Positions 35,823 to 44,561 are shown, counted from the first letter of the stretch. The stretch is 64,000 nt of DNA from Donghicola tyrosinivorans (GCF_003003355.1 NZ_PVTQ01000007.1:62001-126000); one strand, 5' to 3'. Made by a program: numbers and translations. Notes: generated by a model not told the origin, from the letters alone.

Positions 35823-36524
35823 TCAAGAGGCTTTGGTGGTGTATGTCCCCAGCGGCACATCCAGCGCCGGAGGCATCACAAAGCGTTCGATTTCTTCTCG
35901 GGACAGCGCCCAATGGGCATCTGCCAATTCTGCGGCCTTCTGTTCATCGCGGGCCTCAATGGCGGCGATCATCTGGTCATGCTGATCCGCCGAGGCCGAC
36001 ACGTTCGACGCCATCTGATTGCTGACCGGCTGGTAGAACGTCATCCCGATCCGCGCGTGATCAATCAGCAGCCGGTGGAACGACGGTAGTAGATAGGTGT
36101 TCGCCGCCATCTCTCCGGTGATCAGGTGAAAGCGGTTGTTCGCCAGCGTCCGATCCGCGGCCGAGCCATTGCGCAGAGCGTTCCGGTAGTCCTCCTGCGC
36201 AGTTTTCAGGCGGGCGATCTGATGGGGCAGCCCATTGCGCGCCGCCAGCCGCAGCACTGCGCCATAGACCATCGGGGCCGCGATGAAGAAATCGCGCAGC
36301 GTAGTATGTGACATCTCGGCCACCCGCACGCCGCGCCCTTCGCGCAGGTCCAGATACCCTTCGCCGTCCAACTCTCGGAACACTTCACGGACGGGGGTGC
36401 GGGACAGGCCAAAGGCATCACACAGGGCAACCTCATCCATGTCCTGACCGGGTGCCAGTTCACAAGTCAGCACCGCCTGCCGCAGATGATCCGCCAAAGC
36501 GGCCTTTCGATCTTTCGCTGACAT
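35823..36524 (-). CDS. GntR-family (FCD) transcriptional regulator
   Basis: A 233-residue regulator with an N-terminal winged HTH (LRQAVLTCELAPGQDMDEVALCDAFGLSRTPVREVFREL in outline) and an all-helical FCD ligand domain, which carries the metal-binding His residues. The ATG at 36524 has GAAGGAGGG just upstream; a much longer in-frame ORF from 36680 is rejected since it runs back through the promoter. It is the first gene of the operon that continues with the DapA-family, ALDH and oxidase genes. A 13-base palindrome lies 44 bases ahead of its start, consistent with autoregulation of the whole operon. Confidence 0.88.
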   Translation of the reverse strand: MSAKDRKAALADHLRQAVLTCELAPGQDMDEVALCDAFGLSRTPVREVFRELDGEGYLDLREGRGVRVAEMSHTTLRDFFIAAPMVYGAVLRLAARNGLPHQIARLKTAQEDYRNALRNGSAADRTLANNRFHLITGEMAANTYLLPSFHRLLIDHARIGMTFYQPVSNQMASNVSASADQHDQMIAAIEARDEQKAAELADAHWALSREEIERFVMPPALDVPLGTYTTKAS

Positions 36525-36567
36525 AGGGCCCTCCTTCGTCACGCGCTCCAGCGCGAATTCGATTCGT

Positions 36568-36580
36568 ATACAATTTGTAT
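36568..36580. promoter_or_regulatory. Palindromic GntR operator candidate
   Basis: ATACAATTTGTAT is a perfect palindrome (six-base arms, one-base centre), flanked on one side by GT to give GTATACAA. It is 44 bases upstream of the GntR start. FCD-type GntR proteins commonly bind short palindromes with this kind of GT...AC core. Confidence 0.65.
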
Positions 36581-36655
36581 TTTTATAGAATTTCGAAGCC
36601 CGAGTCGTAAAGCCCTTTGTTCGCACCGCAGGAAAATGCCCCCATCGACACAACG

Positions 36656-36687
36656 AAAAAGGCAGCGCCCAACGGGGCACTGCCTTT
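36656..36687 (-). terminator. Terminator of the acid-sugar operon
   Basis: AAAGGCAG and CTGCCTTT pair around a partly paired GC-rich inside, and on the minus strand the hairpin is followed by TTTTT. It lies 23 bases past the stop of the 2-hydroxyacid dehydrogenase gene at 36711. Confidence 0.85.
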
Positions 36688-36710
36688 GTAATTTAAGGAT
36701 GTTAGAGAAC

Positions 36711-37670
36711 TTATCGCAAACGGTTCAGCAGTGCCTCACCACGGGCCAGCCGGTTGATATTCTCGGCCACTGTATCCCGCCGACGGGCAATCGTACCTTC
36801 AGTCCAGCCGGACATATGGGGTGTGATCAACACATTGGGCAGCTCATGGAACGGCAGGTTCGCGGGCATGGTGTGGGGCGCTGCGGCAGAGGGGTAGACG
36901 TACCACGTGTCCAGAATAGCTCCACCAATCCGCCCTTCTTTCAACGCTTCATACATGGGCGGCTCAGCGATAACAGGACCGCGCCCGACGTTCATGATGA
37001 TGGCGTGGGACGGCATGGCTGCGAACACCTCTGCCCCGATCAACCCTGCGGTCTCATCGGTCAAAGGCAGGGTGTTGATCAGGATATCCACCTGCGCCGC
37101 CATTGCCGCCACATCCCCAAGAGGATGCGCCACCACATCCGCCTGCGTCACAGCCGAGCGGTTGGCCACGTGGACCGTCATCCCGAAGGCCCGCGCCCGC
37201 GCAGCCACCGCCTTGCCAATATGGCCGAACCCCACGATCCCGATGCTTTGTGCGCCCAATTCGGTCCGCAGCCCATCCGGCCCGCCAGCCCAATAGTGCC
37301 AGTCCCCCTGCCGCAGTCGCGCATCCGCATCGACCAAAGGCACATGGCGGGACAGCAACGCGCACATCACATATTCTGCGATGGCGTTCTCATGACCAAA
37401 GGCGTTGCACGCAGCGCAGCCTTCAGGCAGCGCCGCCATATCCACTTTATCATAGCCCGCCGCAGGCAACTGGTAGAGCCGCGCCGAAAGCGGGCCGTCG
37501 CTGGCCGCATAATGGACACCAACCACCACATCAGCGCTGGCCAACGCCTCAGCTTCGCCATCGCCATTGGCAGCATCTGAGATCACGCGGATTTCATGGG
37601 GCATCTCTAGCAACTCGGACAGGCCGGGCTCGAAGGTCGAGGCATTGTCGCCGTGAAACACAATCTTCAT
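36711..37670 (-). CDS. D-2-hydroxyacid dehydrogenase family protein
   Basis: A 319-residue NAD-binding dehydrogenase of the D-isomer 2-hydroxyacid family. The nucleotide loop is GIVGFGHIGKAVAARA (about 143-158), the catalytic-arginine region is MNVGRGPVI, and the catalytic His is in ITPHMSGWTEG near the end. N-terminal residues 1-100 form the smaller substrate lobe. It is the last gene of the operon with an SDR and an enolase-superfamily dehydratase. Likely substrates are 2-keto or 2-hydroxy acids from acid-sugar breakdown. Some members with HMSG are formate-dehydrogenase-like; this one has the standard layout. Confidence 0.82.
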   Translation of the reverse strand: MKIVFHGDNASTFEPGLSELLEMPHEIRVISDAANGDGEAEALASADVVVGVHYAASDGPLSARLYQLPAAGYDKVDMAALPEGCAACNAFGHENAIAEYVMCALLSRHVPLVDADARLRQGDWHYWAGGPDGLRTELGAQSIGIVGFGHIGKAVAARARAFGMTVHVANRSAVTQADVVAHPLGDVAAMAAQVDILINTLPLTDETAGLIGAEVFAAMPSHAIIMNVGRGPVIAEPPMYEALKEGRIGGAILDTWYVYPSAAAPHTMPANLPFHELPNVLITPHMSGWTEGTIARRRDTVAENINRLARGEALLNRLR

Positions 37671-37683
37671 CGTTAAGTCTCCT

Positions 37684-38451
37684 TCAGAGCACGGAAATCA
37701 TGCCGCCATCGGCATAGATAATCTGACCGGACACATAGTTCGAGGCATCCGAGGCCAGATAGATACAAGTCCCCGCCAGTTCTTGCGGCAGTCCCCAGCG
37801 GCGCATCGGCGTGCGTCCTTTCACCCAAGCGTCAAAGTCGGGGTTGTTGATCAGGGCCTCATTCATATCGGTGACCATGTAGCCCGGCCCAATGGCGTTG
37901 GCCTGAATGCCTTTATCGCCCCACTCGGCGGCCATGGCCTTGGTCAGCATCTTGATCCCGCCTTTGGCGACTGTGTAGGGCGCAACCGTTGCGCGGGCCA
38001 GTTCCGAAGTCAGTGAGCCGATATTGATCACCTTGCCTCGCCCCCGTGCGGCCATGCGCTTGGCGGCCTCTCGGCCCACCACAAAGGCAGAGGTCAGGTT
38101 GATATCCAGCACCCGCTGCCAATCCGCCGTGGCCAGTTCCAGCATGGGTTTGCGGAACTGGATACCGGCGTTGTTGACCAGAATATCCACCTCGACGCCC
38201 TGCTCATCCAACTCGGCGAAAGCCGCCAGAATTTGATCCTCATCGGTCACGTCAAAGCAGCTGGTCAGCACGTCGAACCCCTGCCCCTGCATTTCCGCAG
38301 CAGCTGCGTCCAGACGCGCAGGATCAACGCCATTCAGAATAACCCGAGCCCCCGCGCCCGCCAGCCCTTCGGCAAAGGCGCGGCCCAGCCCCCGACTTGA
38401 TCCGGTGATCAGGGCAGTTTTTCCGGTCAAATCAAACAATGCCAAAGACAT
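37684..38451 (-). CDS. Short-chain dehydrogenase, gluconate 5-dehydrogenase-like
   Basis: A 255-residue classical SDR. It has TGSSRGLG (about 16-23), NNAG (about 93-96), Ser about 146 and the YTVAK catalytic pair (Tyr 159, Lys 163). The pattern RGLGRAFAEGL and the C-terminal YVSGQIIYADGG resemble IdnO/gluconate 5-dehydrogenases and KduD-type enzymes. It shares one base with the end of the dehydratase gene and is 13 bases before the hydroxyacid dehydrogenase. It probably oxidises or reduces an aldonate or keto-deoxy acid intermediate. Confidence 0.87.
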   Translation of the reverse strand: MSLALFDLTGKTALITGSSRGLGRAFAEGLAGAGARVILNGVDPARLDAAAAEMQGQGFDVLTSCFDVTDEDQILAAFAELDEQGVEVDILVNNAGIQFRKPMLELATADWQRVLDINLTSAFVVGREAAKRMAARGRGKVINIGSLTSELARATVAPYTVAKGGIKMLTKAMAAEWGDKGIQANAIGPGYMVTDMNEALINNPDFDAWVKGRTPMRRWGLPQELAGTCIYLASDASNYVSGQIIYADGGMISVL

Positions 38452-39647
38452 CAGCTTTCCTCCGAAATGCGTGTGCTCAGATCCGAGCGGTCAAAGAACT
38501 GCGGTACCAGTTCGGTGCCAAGGCCCGGCCCTTCCATGGGATAGACATAGCCCCCTTCGATGCGCGGCACCTCTGTCACCAACTCTCGGTACCAGCCGTT
38601 GTAGAAGGCGCGAACGCTTTCCTGAATCAGGGTATTGGGCTGGCTGAACGACATATGGATCGCCGCCGCAAAGCCCACAGGCCCGATGCAATCATGGGGC
38701 GCAAAGGGACGGTGATAAGTGTCCGCCATCGCCGCGATCTTGCGCCCTTCGGTCAGGCCGCCAGTCCAGCAAAGATCGGCCATCACCACATGAGCCGCAT
38801 CACGATCCAAGTAATCCTTATAGGCAAAGCGCGAGCCCAATGTCTCGGACGCGCAGGTCCAGACAGGGGTGCTACGGGCAAATTCTGCCAAGGCCTGCGG
38901 GCTGTTCATACGGATCGGGTCTTCGAACCAGCGGGGCGCGTAGGGTTCCAACGCGCGGGCGATTTCCATTGCGACCGGCAGGTTCCAGAGCGAATGCAGC
39001 TCGACCATAATCTCCATCCGGTCGCCCACGGCTTTACGGATTTTCTCAAAGGGGCACAGGGCCTCTTTCATCTGGGCGGCACTGATGAACTGCCCTTTGT
39101 TTTCAATCGCTGCCGGATCGAAGGGCCAGATTTTCATGGCGCTGATGCCGTTGTCCAGCAGGTCTTCGGCCAAGGCCCCCGCATCGGTCATGAAGGCATC
39201 CAAATCCTCATAGGGACCATCGCCGCGGTTCCACGTATCCACCGGCTTGATCTTGTTGGTGCGCACATAGCGGGTGCCTGCACAGGTGTTATATACCCGC
39301 ACCCGATCCCAGCTTTGCCCCCCAAGCATCACATGCACCGGCTGTCCCGCCACTTTGCCAAAGATATCCCATAGCGCGATGTCGATGGCTGAAGCCGCAC
39401 GATACTCCACCCCGGTCGAGGCTTGCGCGTTCGGAAGATTAACCATCTCTTTGTGCAGCGCCTCAATGTTCAGGGGGTTCTGCCCTAACAGGCGCACAGC
39501 CAAAGTGTTGTGGATGTGGGCTTCGCAGGCCTCAGCCCCGTAAAAGGTCTCACCCAGACCAGTGATACCCGCGTCGGTTTCCACATGGACCCAAAGCACA
39601 TTGGCGAATTCTTCTGCCCGATAGGTGCGGATGGCCGTGATCTTCAT
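38451..39647 (-). CDS. Enolase-superfamily (mandelate racemase type) sugar acid dehydratase
   Basis: A 398-residue MR/MLE-family enzyme. Metal ligands are Glu about 216 in VELHSLW, Glu about 242 in RWFEDP and Glu about 268 in ASETL. General base candidates are Lys about 172 in AMKIWPFD and His about 318 in FAPHDC. ELH rather than D-x-N puts it near acid-sugar dehydratases of the MR or GlucD subgroups; the exact sugar cannot be told. It is the first gene of its operon, divergent from a GntR regulator. A hydroxyproline-betaine epimerase-type role was considered but the partner genes fit a sugar acid better. Confidence 0.8.
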   Translation of the reverse strand: MKITAIRTYRAEEFANVLWVHVETDAGITGLGETFYGAEACEAHIHNTLAVRLLGQNPLNIEALHKEMVNLPNAQASTGVEYRAASAIDIALWDIFGKVAGQPVHVMLGGQSWDRVRVYNTCAGTRYVRTNKIKPVDTWNRGDGPYEDLDAFMTDAGALAEDLLDNGISAMKIWPFDPAAIENKGQFISAAQMKEALCPFEKIRKAVGDRMEIMVELHSLWNLPVAMEIARALEPYAPRWFEDPIRMNSPQALAEFARSTPVWTCASETLGSRFAYKDYLDRDAAHVVMADLCWTGGLTEGRKIAAMADTYHRPFAPHDCIGPVGFAAAIHMSFSQPNTLIQESVRAFYNGWYRELVTEVPRIEGGYVYPMEGPGLGTELVPQFFDRSDLSTRISEES

Positions 39648-39728
39648 CTGATGTCTCCTCCCGATGCATCAGCGCCTTGCTAGCCAGTCCGACGAAGCAG
39701 CCGCAACAAAACTGGACAATTAGAATTG

Positions 39729-39743
39729 AATTGTCAGACAATT
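39729..39743. promoter_or_regulatory. GntR/FadR-type operator between dehydratase and GntR genes
   Basis: AATTGTCAGACAATT is a perfect palindrome with seven-base arms and contains TTGTCAGACAA, which fits the TNGTNNNACNA consensus of FCD-type GntR regulators. It lies 82 bases upstream of the dehydratase start and 22 bases before the regulator start, so one bound dimer could control both genes. Confidence 0.8.
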
Positions 39744-39764
39744 TGGCGCAAATTTTCCGAAAAC

Positions 39765-40487
39765 ATGCAGAAAGTCGCTATGCCTGCTGATCGCCCCGCC
39801 CCGAACCTGCCCGAGCGCACCATGGCCGGTATCCGCGCCCTGATCCGTGATCAAGGACTGGTCCCCGGTGATGCGCTTCCCTCCGAGACCGCCCTTGCCC
39901 AGCACCTGGGCGTGTCGCGGTCTGTCACTCGTGAAGCGATGCGCGGCCTTGCGACCTTGCGGATCCTTGAGATCGGCAAGTCCCGCCGCGCCCGCGTGGC
40001 GATGCCAGATGCCTCATCCCTCAGCGTCGTTCTGGATCACGCCACCCACGCCAAAGGCCTGAGCATCCAGCAAATGCTAGACGTGCGCCGCACGCTCGAG
40101 TTGCGCACCGTCAGTCTGGCCGCCCTACGCCGCACCGATGCCGAAGCGGCAGAATTGCTGGACCTGACCTCACGCATGTTCAAAGCATTAGAGGGGGACT
40201 ATTCCGCTCTGATGGAGCTGGATTTGCGTTTCCATTCGGTGATCGCCAAGGCCTCGGGCAACGACCTTTATGCGATGCTGATCGACAGTTTTCAGGTGAT
40301 CACCCGCAAGACATGGGCCATCGGCTGGCGTTCGCGCGGCACCCATGCGAACCGGCTTGAGAACCTGAAATGCCATGAGCGGATCGCAACCGCGATCATG
40401 GCCCAAGACGCAACCCGCGCTGAAGCCGCCATGTCCGAGCATTTCGACAGCGCGGTCAACGTGCTGCTGCGGGCGGGCGTCACCTGA
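39765..40487 (+). CDS. GntR-family (FadR/FCD) transcriptional regulator
   Basis: A regulator of about 240 residues. The winged HTH reads GDALPSETALAQHLGVSRSVTREAMRGL (about 33-60 from this start), and the FCD domain follows with RRTLELRTVSLAA and LDLRFHSVIAKASGN. The ORF opens at 39726 inside the operator, so I start at 39765; an ATG five codons on (39780) is as likely. It is divergent from the dehydratase operon and is the clear candidate to repress it, lifting in response to a sugar acid. Confidence 0.88.
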   Translation: MQKVAMPADRPAPNLPERTMAGIRALIRDQGLVPGDALPSETALAQHLGVSRSVTREAMRGLATLRILEIGKSRRARVAMPDASSLSVVLDHATHAKGLSIQQMLDVRRTLELRTVSLAALRRTDAEAAELLDLTSRMFKALEGDYSALMELDLRFHSVIAKASGNDLYAMLIDSFQVITRKTWAIGWRSRGTHANRLENLKCHERIATAIMAQDATRAEAAMSEHFDSAVNVLLRAGVT

Positions 40488-40500
40488 TCCGCCTAAAGCG

Positions 40501-41409
40501 CTAGCCCTTAATCGCCTGCACCACCTGCCCGCGCACCCATTTGTGCATTTCTGATCCTTGTGTTCGCGCTGTCCAGACCATCTGGATCGCCACCGGCGCA
40601 TCGACCGGACAGCGGGTGACGTGCAGCCCCTCGCCCAGTTCTTGCGACAGACGTTCGGGGATGGTTGCTACCAGTTGCGTGCCAGCGATCAGGTTGTGAA
40701 TGCCCGCAGGACTTGGGGTCTTGATCGCGATGGACAGGGCGTGCCCGCGCTGTTCAAGATACTGCATGTAGCGCGATTTCCAGCGCCCCCCGTAGGTGAT
40801 GTAGATATGCTCCAACGCCAGATAGTCGTTTAACGCTAAAGCCTTGCCCGCCATTGGATGGGACGGATCCATCAGGCAGACATAGGGGTCTTCGTAAAGG
40901 GTCCGGCTGTAGAATGCCGCGCCCAGTTGGACAAATGGGCCGATCAACATATCCGCCTCGGTCCGAAGCAGCTTGTCGTGGCCCAGATAACCTGCATCCA
41001 CGATCTCGACCTTGATGCGCGGGGCAGCGGCACGGATCCGGCGCACCAGACGCGGGATGATCAGCGCCCGCTCATAGAAGTTGCAGGCGATAGTGATCGT
41101 CTCAGCGCTGCTGGCGGGATCGAACTGTTGTGGCGCCGCCAAACGAGTGAAGCGGGCCAACAAATCGCCACCCTCTGTCACGACCTCTTCACAGCGGGGC
41201 GTAGGCAACAACTGCCGCCCTTCACGCACGAACAGCGGATCGCCAAAGACCCCGCGCAGCTTTTCAATGGTGTAGCTGACGACCGATTGCGTCACATCTA
41301 GCTCTTCCGCCGCGCGGGTGAAGGACCCCAGCCGGTAGACCCGCGCCAGCATATCCAGCGACCGGAAATCCACAGAAAGCGGATCGATTTTATGCGCCGC
41401 CATGGCCAT
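40501..41409 (-). CDS. LysR-family regulator beside the P450 genes
   Basis: A 302-residue LysR protein (NodD/PcpR-like style) with HTH in DFRSLDMLARVYRLGSFTRAAEELDVTQ (about 14-41) and an effector domain. A palindrome with the LysR T-N11-A spacing lies ten bases upstream of its start, in the gap to the divergent P450 gene. It should sense the P450 substrate or an aromatic inducer. The start could be codon 1 or the Met at codon 3. It converges on the GntR gene with a 13-base gap. Confidence 0.85.
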   Translation of the reverse strand: MAMAAHKIDPLSVDFRSLDMLARVYRLGSFTRAAEELDVTQSVVSYTIEKLRGVFGDPLFVREGRQLLPTPRCEEVVTEGGDLLARFTRLAAPQQFDPASSAETITIACNFYERALIIPRLVRRIRAAAPRIKVEIVDAGYLGHDKLLRTEADMLIGPFVQLGAAFYSRTLYEDPYVCLMDPSHPMAGKALALNDYLALEHIYITYGGRWKSRYMQYLEQRGHALSIAIKTPSPAGIHNLIAGTQLVATIPERLSQELGEGLHVTRCPVDAPVAIQMVWTARTQGSEMHKWVRGQVVQAIKG

Positions 41410-41418
41410 ACCCCAGTT

Positions 41419-41437
41419 GCATCGAAAAATTCGATGC
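41419..41437. promoter_or_regulatory. LysR operator candidate in the LysR-P450 spacer
   Basis: GCATCGAA and TTCGATGC are exact eight-base arms around AAA. The inner ATC-N9-GAT fits the LysR T-N11-A rule. It is placed near the LysR gene, as expected for the recognition half of a divergent LysR promoter. Confidence 0.75.
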
Positions 41438-41519
41438 TAATTATCGGATCAATCGCATTGATAGATGCCGCGCCTCAGGGTTACCTGTCAACGCTACAGC
41501 TTTGGGAGGAGACCTGTAG

Positions 41520-42698
41520 ATGCGCGATTTACCCGTGGATGAGGCCGTCACACTGGCCGATCTAAGCCGTGATCCCTATCCGATCTACAAACGAATGCGT
41601 GCCGAGACACCCGTGGTGCGCATGGCGCAGACCAAGCGTATTCTGGTCACCAAGGCCGATCTGACCAAGTGGATCAAGGAAAACCCCGAGATTTTCAGCT
41701 CGGACGATCCGACCACGCCGATGAAACCCGCCTTTCAGGCCCATACCCTGATGCGCAAGGACGGGGACGAACATCGGGCCGAACGGATGGCCATGCAGCC
41801 TGCGTTCTCGCCCAAGGTGATCCGAACCGATTGGGGCGATCTTTACCGCAAGATCGCCGAGGACTACGTGGGCCGCTTGCCCCGCGGGGAAACCGTTGAT
41901 CTGTTCACCGACCTTTGCGGGCCGGTCGCCGCGCGCATTCTAGCCCACATGCTAGGTCTGGAAGAGGCCACCGACGCACAGATGCAGGACTGGTCCCAGC
42001 GCCTGATCGACGGGGCGGGCAACTTTGGCTATGACCCCGCGCTGTTCGAGGCCTCGGACGCAGCGAACGCCCAGATGAACGCGCTGTTTGATCGGTTGAT
42101 CCCGCGCCACCAGTCAGAGCCGAACAACTCGGCCTTTTCGGTGATGCTCAACGCCAAGAACCCGATCCCGCTCAGCCAGATGTACGCCAACATCAAGATC
42201 GCCATCGGCGGCGGCATCAATGAGCCGCGCGACGCGCTAGCCACCATCGTCTATGGCCTGCTGACCAATCCGCATCAGTTCGAAGAGGTCAAACGCCGCG
42301 ATCTGTGGATGGATGCATTTGAAGAAGGCGTGCGCTGGGTCGCGCCCATTCAGGTCTCGGGGCGGCGGACCACCCAAGAGGTGCAGATCGGCGATTATCT
42401 GATCGGTCCTGAAGAACGTGTGATGACCATCCAAGCCTCGGCCAACCGCGATGAGGCGATCTTTGGTGACGACGGCGAGGAATATAACGTCTTCCGCGAC
42501 AAGCACCCTCACCAGTCCTTTGGCAGCGGCCCACATCACTGCGCAGGGGCCCATGTGGCACGCCGCACTTTGGGGGAAATCATGCTGCCACTGCTGTTTG
42601 ACCGTTTTCCCAACATGACCCTTGAACGCCCGCAGGATGTGGCCTGGAGCGGCTTTGGCTTTCGCGGCCCGCTCAACCTGCCTGTGACGCTGAACTAA
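41520..42698 (+). CDS. Cytochrome P450
   Basis: A soluble bacterial P450 of 392 residues. The heme loop is FGSGPHHCAG with the axial Cys about 341, and the K-helix ExxR is in EEGVRW (Glu 269, Arg 272). The I-helix oxygen-activation motif is unusual: GGGINEPRD (230-238) has Glu-Pro where most P450s have Asp/Glu-Thr. The gene is followed 15 bases on by its own [2Fe-2S] ferredoxin. A reductase is not adjacent. The substrate is not known; a methoxy-aromatic or fatty acid are possibilities from the general family. Confidence 0.9.
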   Translation: MRDLPVDEAVTLADLSRDPYPIYKRMRAETPVVRMAQTKRILVTKADLTKWIKENPEIFSSDDPTTPMKPAFQAHTLMRKDGDEHRAERMAMQPAFSPKVIRTDWGDLYRKIAEDYVGRLPRGETVDLFTDLCGPVAARILAHMLGLEEATDAQMQDWSQRLIDGAGNFGYDPALFEASDAANAQMNALFDRLIPRHQSEPNNSAFSVMLNAKNPIPLSQMYANIKIAIGGGINEPRDALATIVYGLLTNPHQFEEVKRRDLWMDAFEEGVRWVAPIQVSGRRTTQEVQIGDYLIGPEERVMTIQASANRDEAIFGDDGEEYNVFRDKHPHQSFGSGPHHCAGAHVARRTLGEIMLPLLFDRFPNMTLERPQDVAWSGFGFRGPLNLPVTLN

Positions 42699-42713
42699 CG
42701 AATGGAGACCTCA

Positions 42714-43028
42714 ATGACCTCGATCACCTTCGTGCAGCCTGATGGCAGCAGCAAAACCGTGAATGCCGCCGACGGCGACAACATCATGCAGACTGCGGTT
42801 GCCAACAACATTACGGGCATTTTGGGCGAATGCGGCGGTGCGATGATGTGCGCCACATGTCATTGCTATATCGAGGATGCGCGTACAGGAAACGCCAGCG
42901 ACGGCGAAGAGGTCATGCTAGAATGCGCCGAGGATGAAATCCGCCCGACCTCGCGCCTCAGCTGCCAGATCAAGGTCACTTCGGAACTGGACGGGCTGGT
43001 CGTACATCTGCCGCAACCGATCGACTAA
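42714..43028 (+). CDS. [2Fe-2S] ferredoxin (putidaredoxin type)
   Basis: A 104-residue adrenodoxin/putidaredoxin-type ferredoxin that hands electrons to the P450. The cluster cysteines are in GECGGAMMCATCHC (C-x5-C-x2-C) and SRLSCQI. I start at the ATG 42714 with GGAG about seven bases upstream; an in-frame ATG at 42702 is part of that ribosome site. It is co-transcribed with the P450. The FAD reductase that must complete the chain is not in the window. Confidence 0.93.
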   Translation: MTSITFVQPDGSSKTVNAADGDNIMQTAVANNITGILGECGGAMMCATCHCYIEDARTGNASDGEEVMLECAEDEIRPTSRLSCQIKVTSELDGLVVHLPQPID

Positions 43029-43048
43029 ACCCTAAGCACCGACTTCGC

Positions 43049-43080
43049 GATAGGGCCTTGATCCGGATTGAGGCCCTATC
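43049..43080 (+). terminator. Stem-loop after the P450-ferredoxin pair
   Basis: GATAGGGCCT and AGGCCCTATC are perfect ten-base arms around a 12-base loop, 20 bases past the ferredoxin stop. There is no T run after it, so it may terminate by other means or simply stabilise the message end. Confidence 0.65.
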
Positions 43081-43205
43081 CCGCGCCTTCGGTCGCTGGA
43101 CAAGACCCGCAGCATCCGGCTAGGTGCAGGCAAGCGCAAATAATTGCTTGCGCCCCATACCGGCTTTGGCCGGTCGATCTACAGACAGCGACACCGGACG
43201 ACACG

Positions 43206-44408
43206 ATGGGAACGGACCTGCGCGATACGCGTCTGGCAAGGGCGTCTTGCGCTTTGGCCATCTTTTCAGCCCTGCTTGGCAGCACCGCTCCCAGCCCGCT
43301 TTACCCCCTTTACTTGGAAGAACTGCATCTGAGCAAAGGCATGGGAACGGCAATCTTTTCCACCTATGCGGCTGGCACGATGCTGGCGCTGCTGATCTTT
43401 GGCAAGATTGGCGGTCGGGTCAGTGATCTGCGCCGGATCATCGTCCCTGGCCTTCTGATGACCGCCCTTGGCGCTGTGATCTTTGCTGTCGCCCACAGCC
43501 TGCCGGTTCTGCTGGTCGGACGGTTCCTGAATGGCTTTGGCACTGGCGCGATCACCGGCATGGCCTCGGCGGCACTGTTTGCGATCTACCCGCCGGACAT
43601 GCGGCGCGTGGCGGCGGTGACAGCCACTGTGGCCTTCACGGGGGGCGCTGCGGGCGGACCTTTGCTAAGCTCCCTTGCGATCTGGCTTGATCTGGCTCCA
43701 ACCGTGACGCCCTTTGTGGTCATCGTCATTTTGGCAGTGCTGGCCGCAATCGGTCTGATCGTGTCCCACTGGCCCCGCAAGGACATCTCCGCGCCATTGC
43801 CTGCATCCCCTCAAGGCCCTGAGAAAGTGGATATGCCGCTGTTCCTTCTGGCCTGTCTGGTGGTCTGCGTAGCGTGGATGCTGGGGTCGGTGCTGATGGC
43901 GCTTGGGACAGATCTAGGGCTGACCGTCTATCATCTTCATTCACCTGCCCTAGCCGGACTGGTCCCCGCGATTTTCCAGCTGTTCGGCGGTCTGGGCCAA
44001 TATTTGTCCGGCCGCTATCCGGCGCAACGGGCAATCCTAGCAGGCCTTGTCGGCATGGCGGTGGCGCAAATCGTGCTAATTGCCGCCATTCCGGGCGCCA
44101 TTGGCGCGGTCCTGATCGCGCTAATGCCCGTGTGCGGGTTCTTCTATGGCGCAGCCTTTGTCGGATCACTCGGAGCGGCCAACCGCGCCTCCACCCCCGC
44201 CACGCGCGAAGCCTACATCTCGCGCTTTTATATGGCCGGATATCTGGCAAATTCCGTGCCGACGGTAATCGTTGGCTACCTGAGCGACATCTTCAGCCTG
44301 AAAACTGCGTTTCTGGGGTATTCGATTGTCATCATCGGACTGGCCATCGGCGGAATACTGTTCTTACGCCGCCTTGAGGCAAACCCGTGGCGGCAGGGGC
44401 AAAGATAA
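43206..44408 (+). CDS. MFS transporter, unknown substrate
   Basis: A 400-residue, 12-TM major facilitator. The ATG at 43206 is chosen because the in-frame ORF further upstream (from 43068) runs through the P450 stem-loop and has no hydrophobic character. The first helix has SALLGSTAPSPLYPLYLEELHL, typical of drug:proton antiporters; the loop after helix 2 reads GKIGGRVSDLRR. Whether it exports a product of the P450 is only a guess from position. Confidence 0.78.
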   Translation: MGTDLRDTRLARASCALAIFSALLGSTAPSPLYPLYLEELHLSKGMGTAIFSTYAAGTMLALLIFGKIGGRVSDLRRIIVPGLLMTALGAVIFAVAHSLPVLLVGRFLNGFGTGAITGMASAALFAIYPPDMRRVAAVTATVAFTGGAAGGPLLSSLAIWLDLAPTVTPFVVIVILAVLAAIGLIVSHWPRKDISAPLPASPQGPEKVDMPLFLLACLVVCVAWMLGSVLMALGTDLGLTVYHLHSPALAGLVPAIFQLFGGLGQYLSGRYPAQRAILAGLVGMAVAQIVLIAAIPGAIGAVLIALMPVCGFFYGAAFVGSLGAANRASTPATREAYISRFYMAGYLANSVPTVIVGYLSDIFSLKTAFLGYSIVIIGLAIGGILFLRRLEANPWRQGQR

Positions 44409-44561
44409 TCCGTCGATTAAATTGACAATTTCTTAACCCAGCCCCAGAAATCTGAAGTTCTCGAAAAATATTTATTACAATATAATCAATACTTTACATC
44501 AATACGCGCGCAACCCTACGCTGTTACCAGATCGGCTTGTCGCGCGTTGAGTGAAAGTATT

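Noticed and set aside
38451-39647. Hydroxyproline-betaine epimerase role for the enolase-superfamily gene, together with the DapA/ALDH/oxidase operon
   Set aside because: The two operons have separate regulators and a terminator between them, and the dehydratase is co-transcribed with sugar-acid type dehydrogenases.
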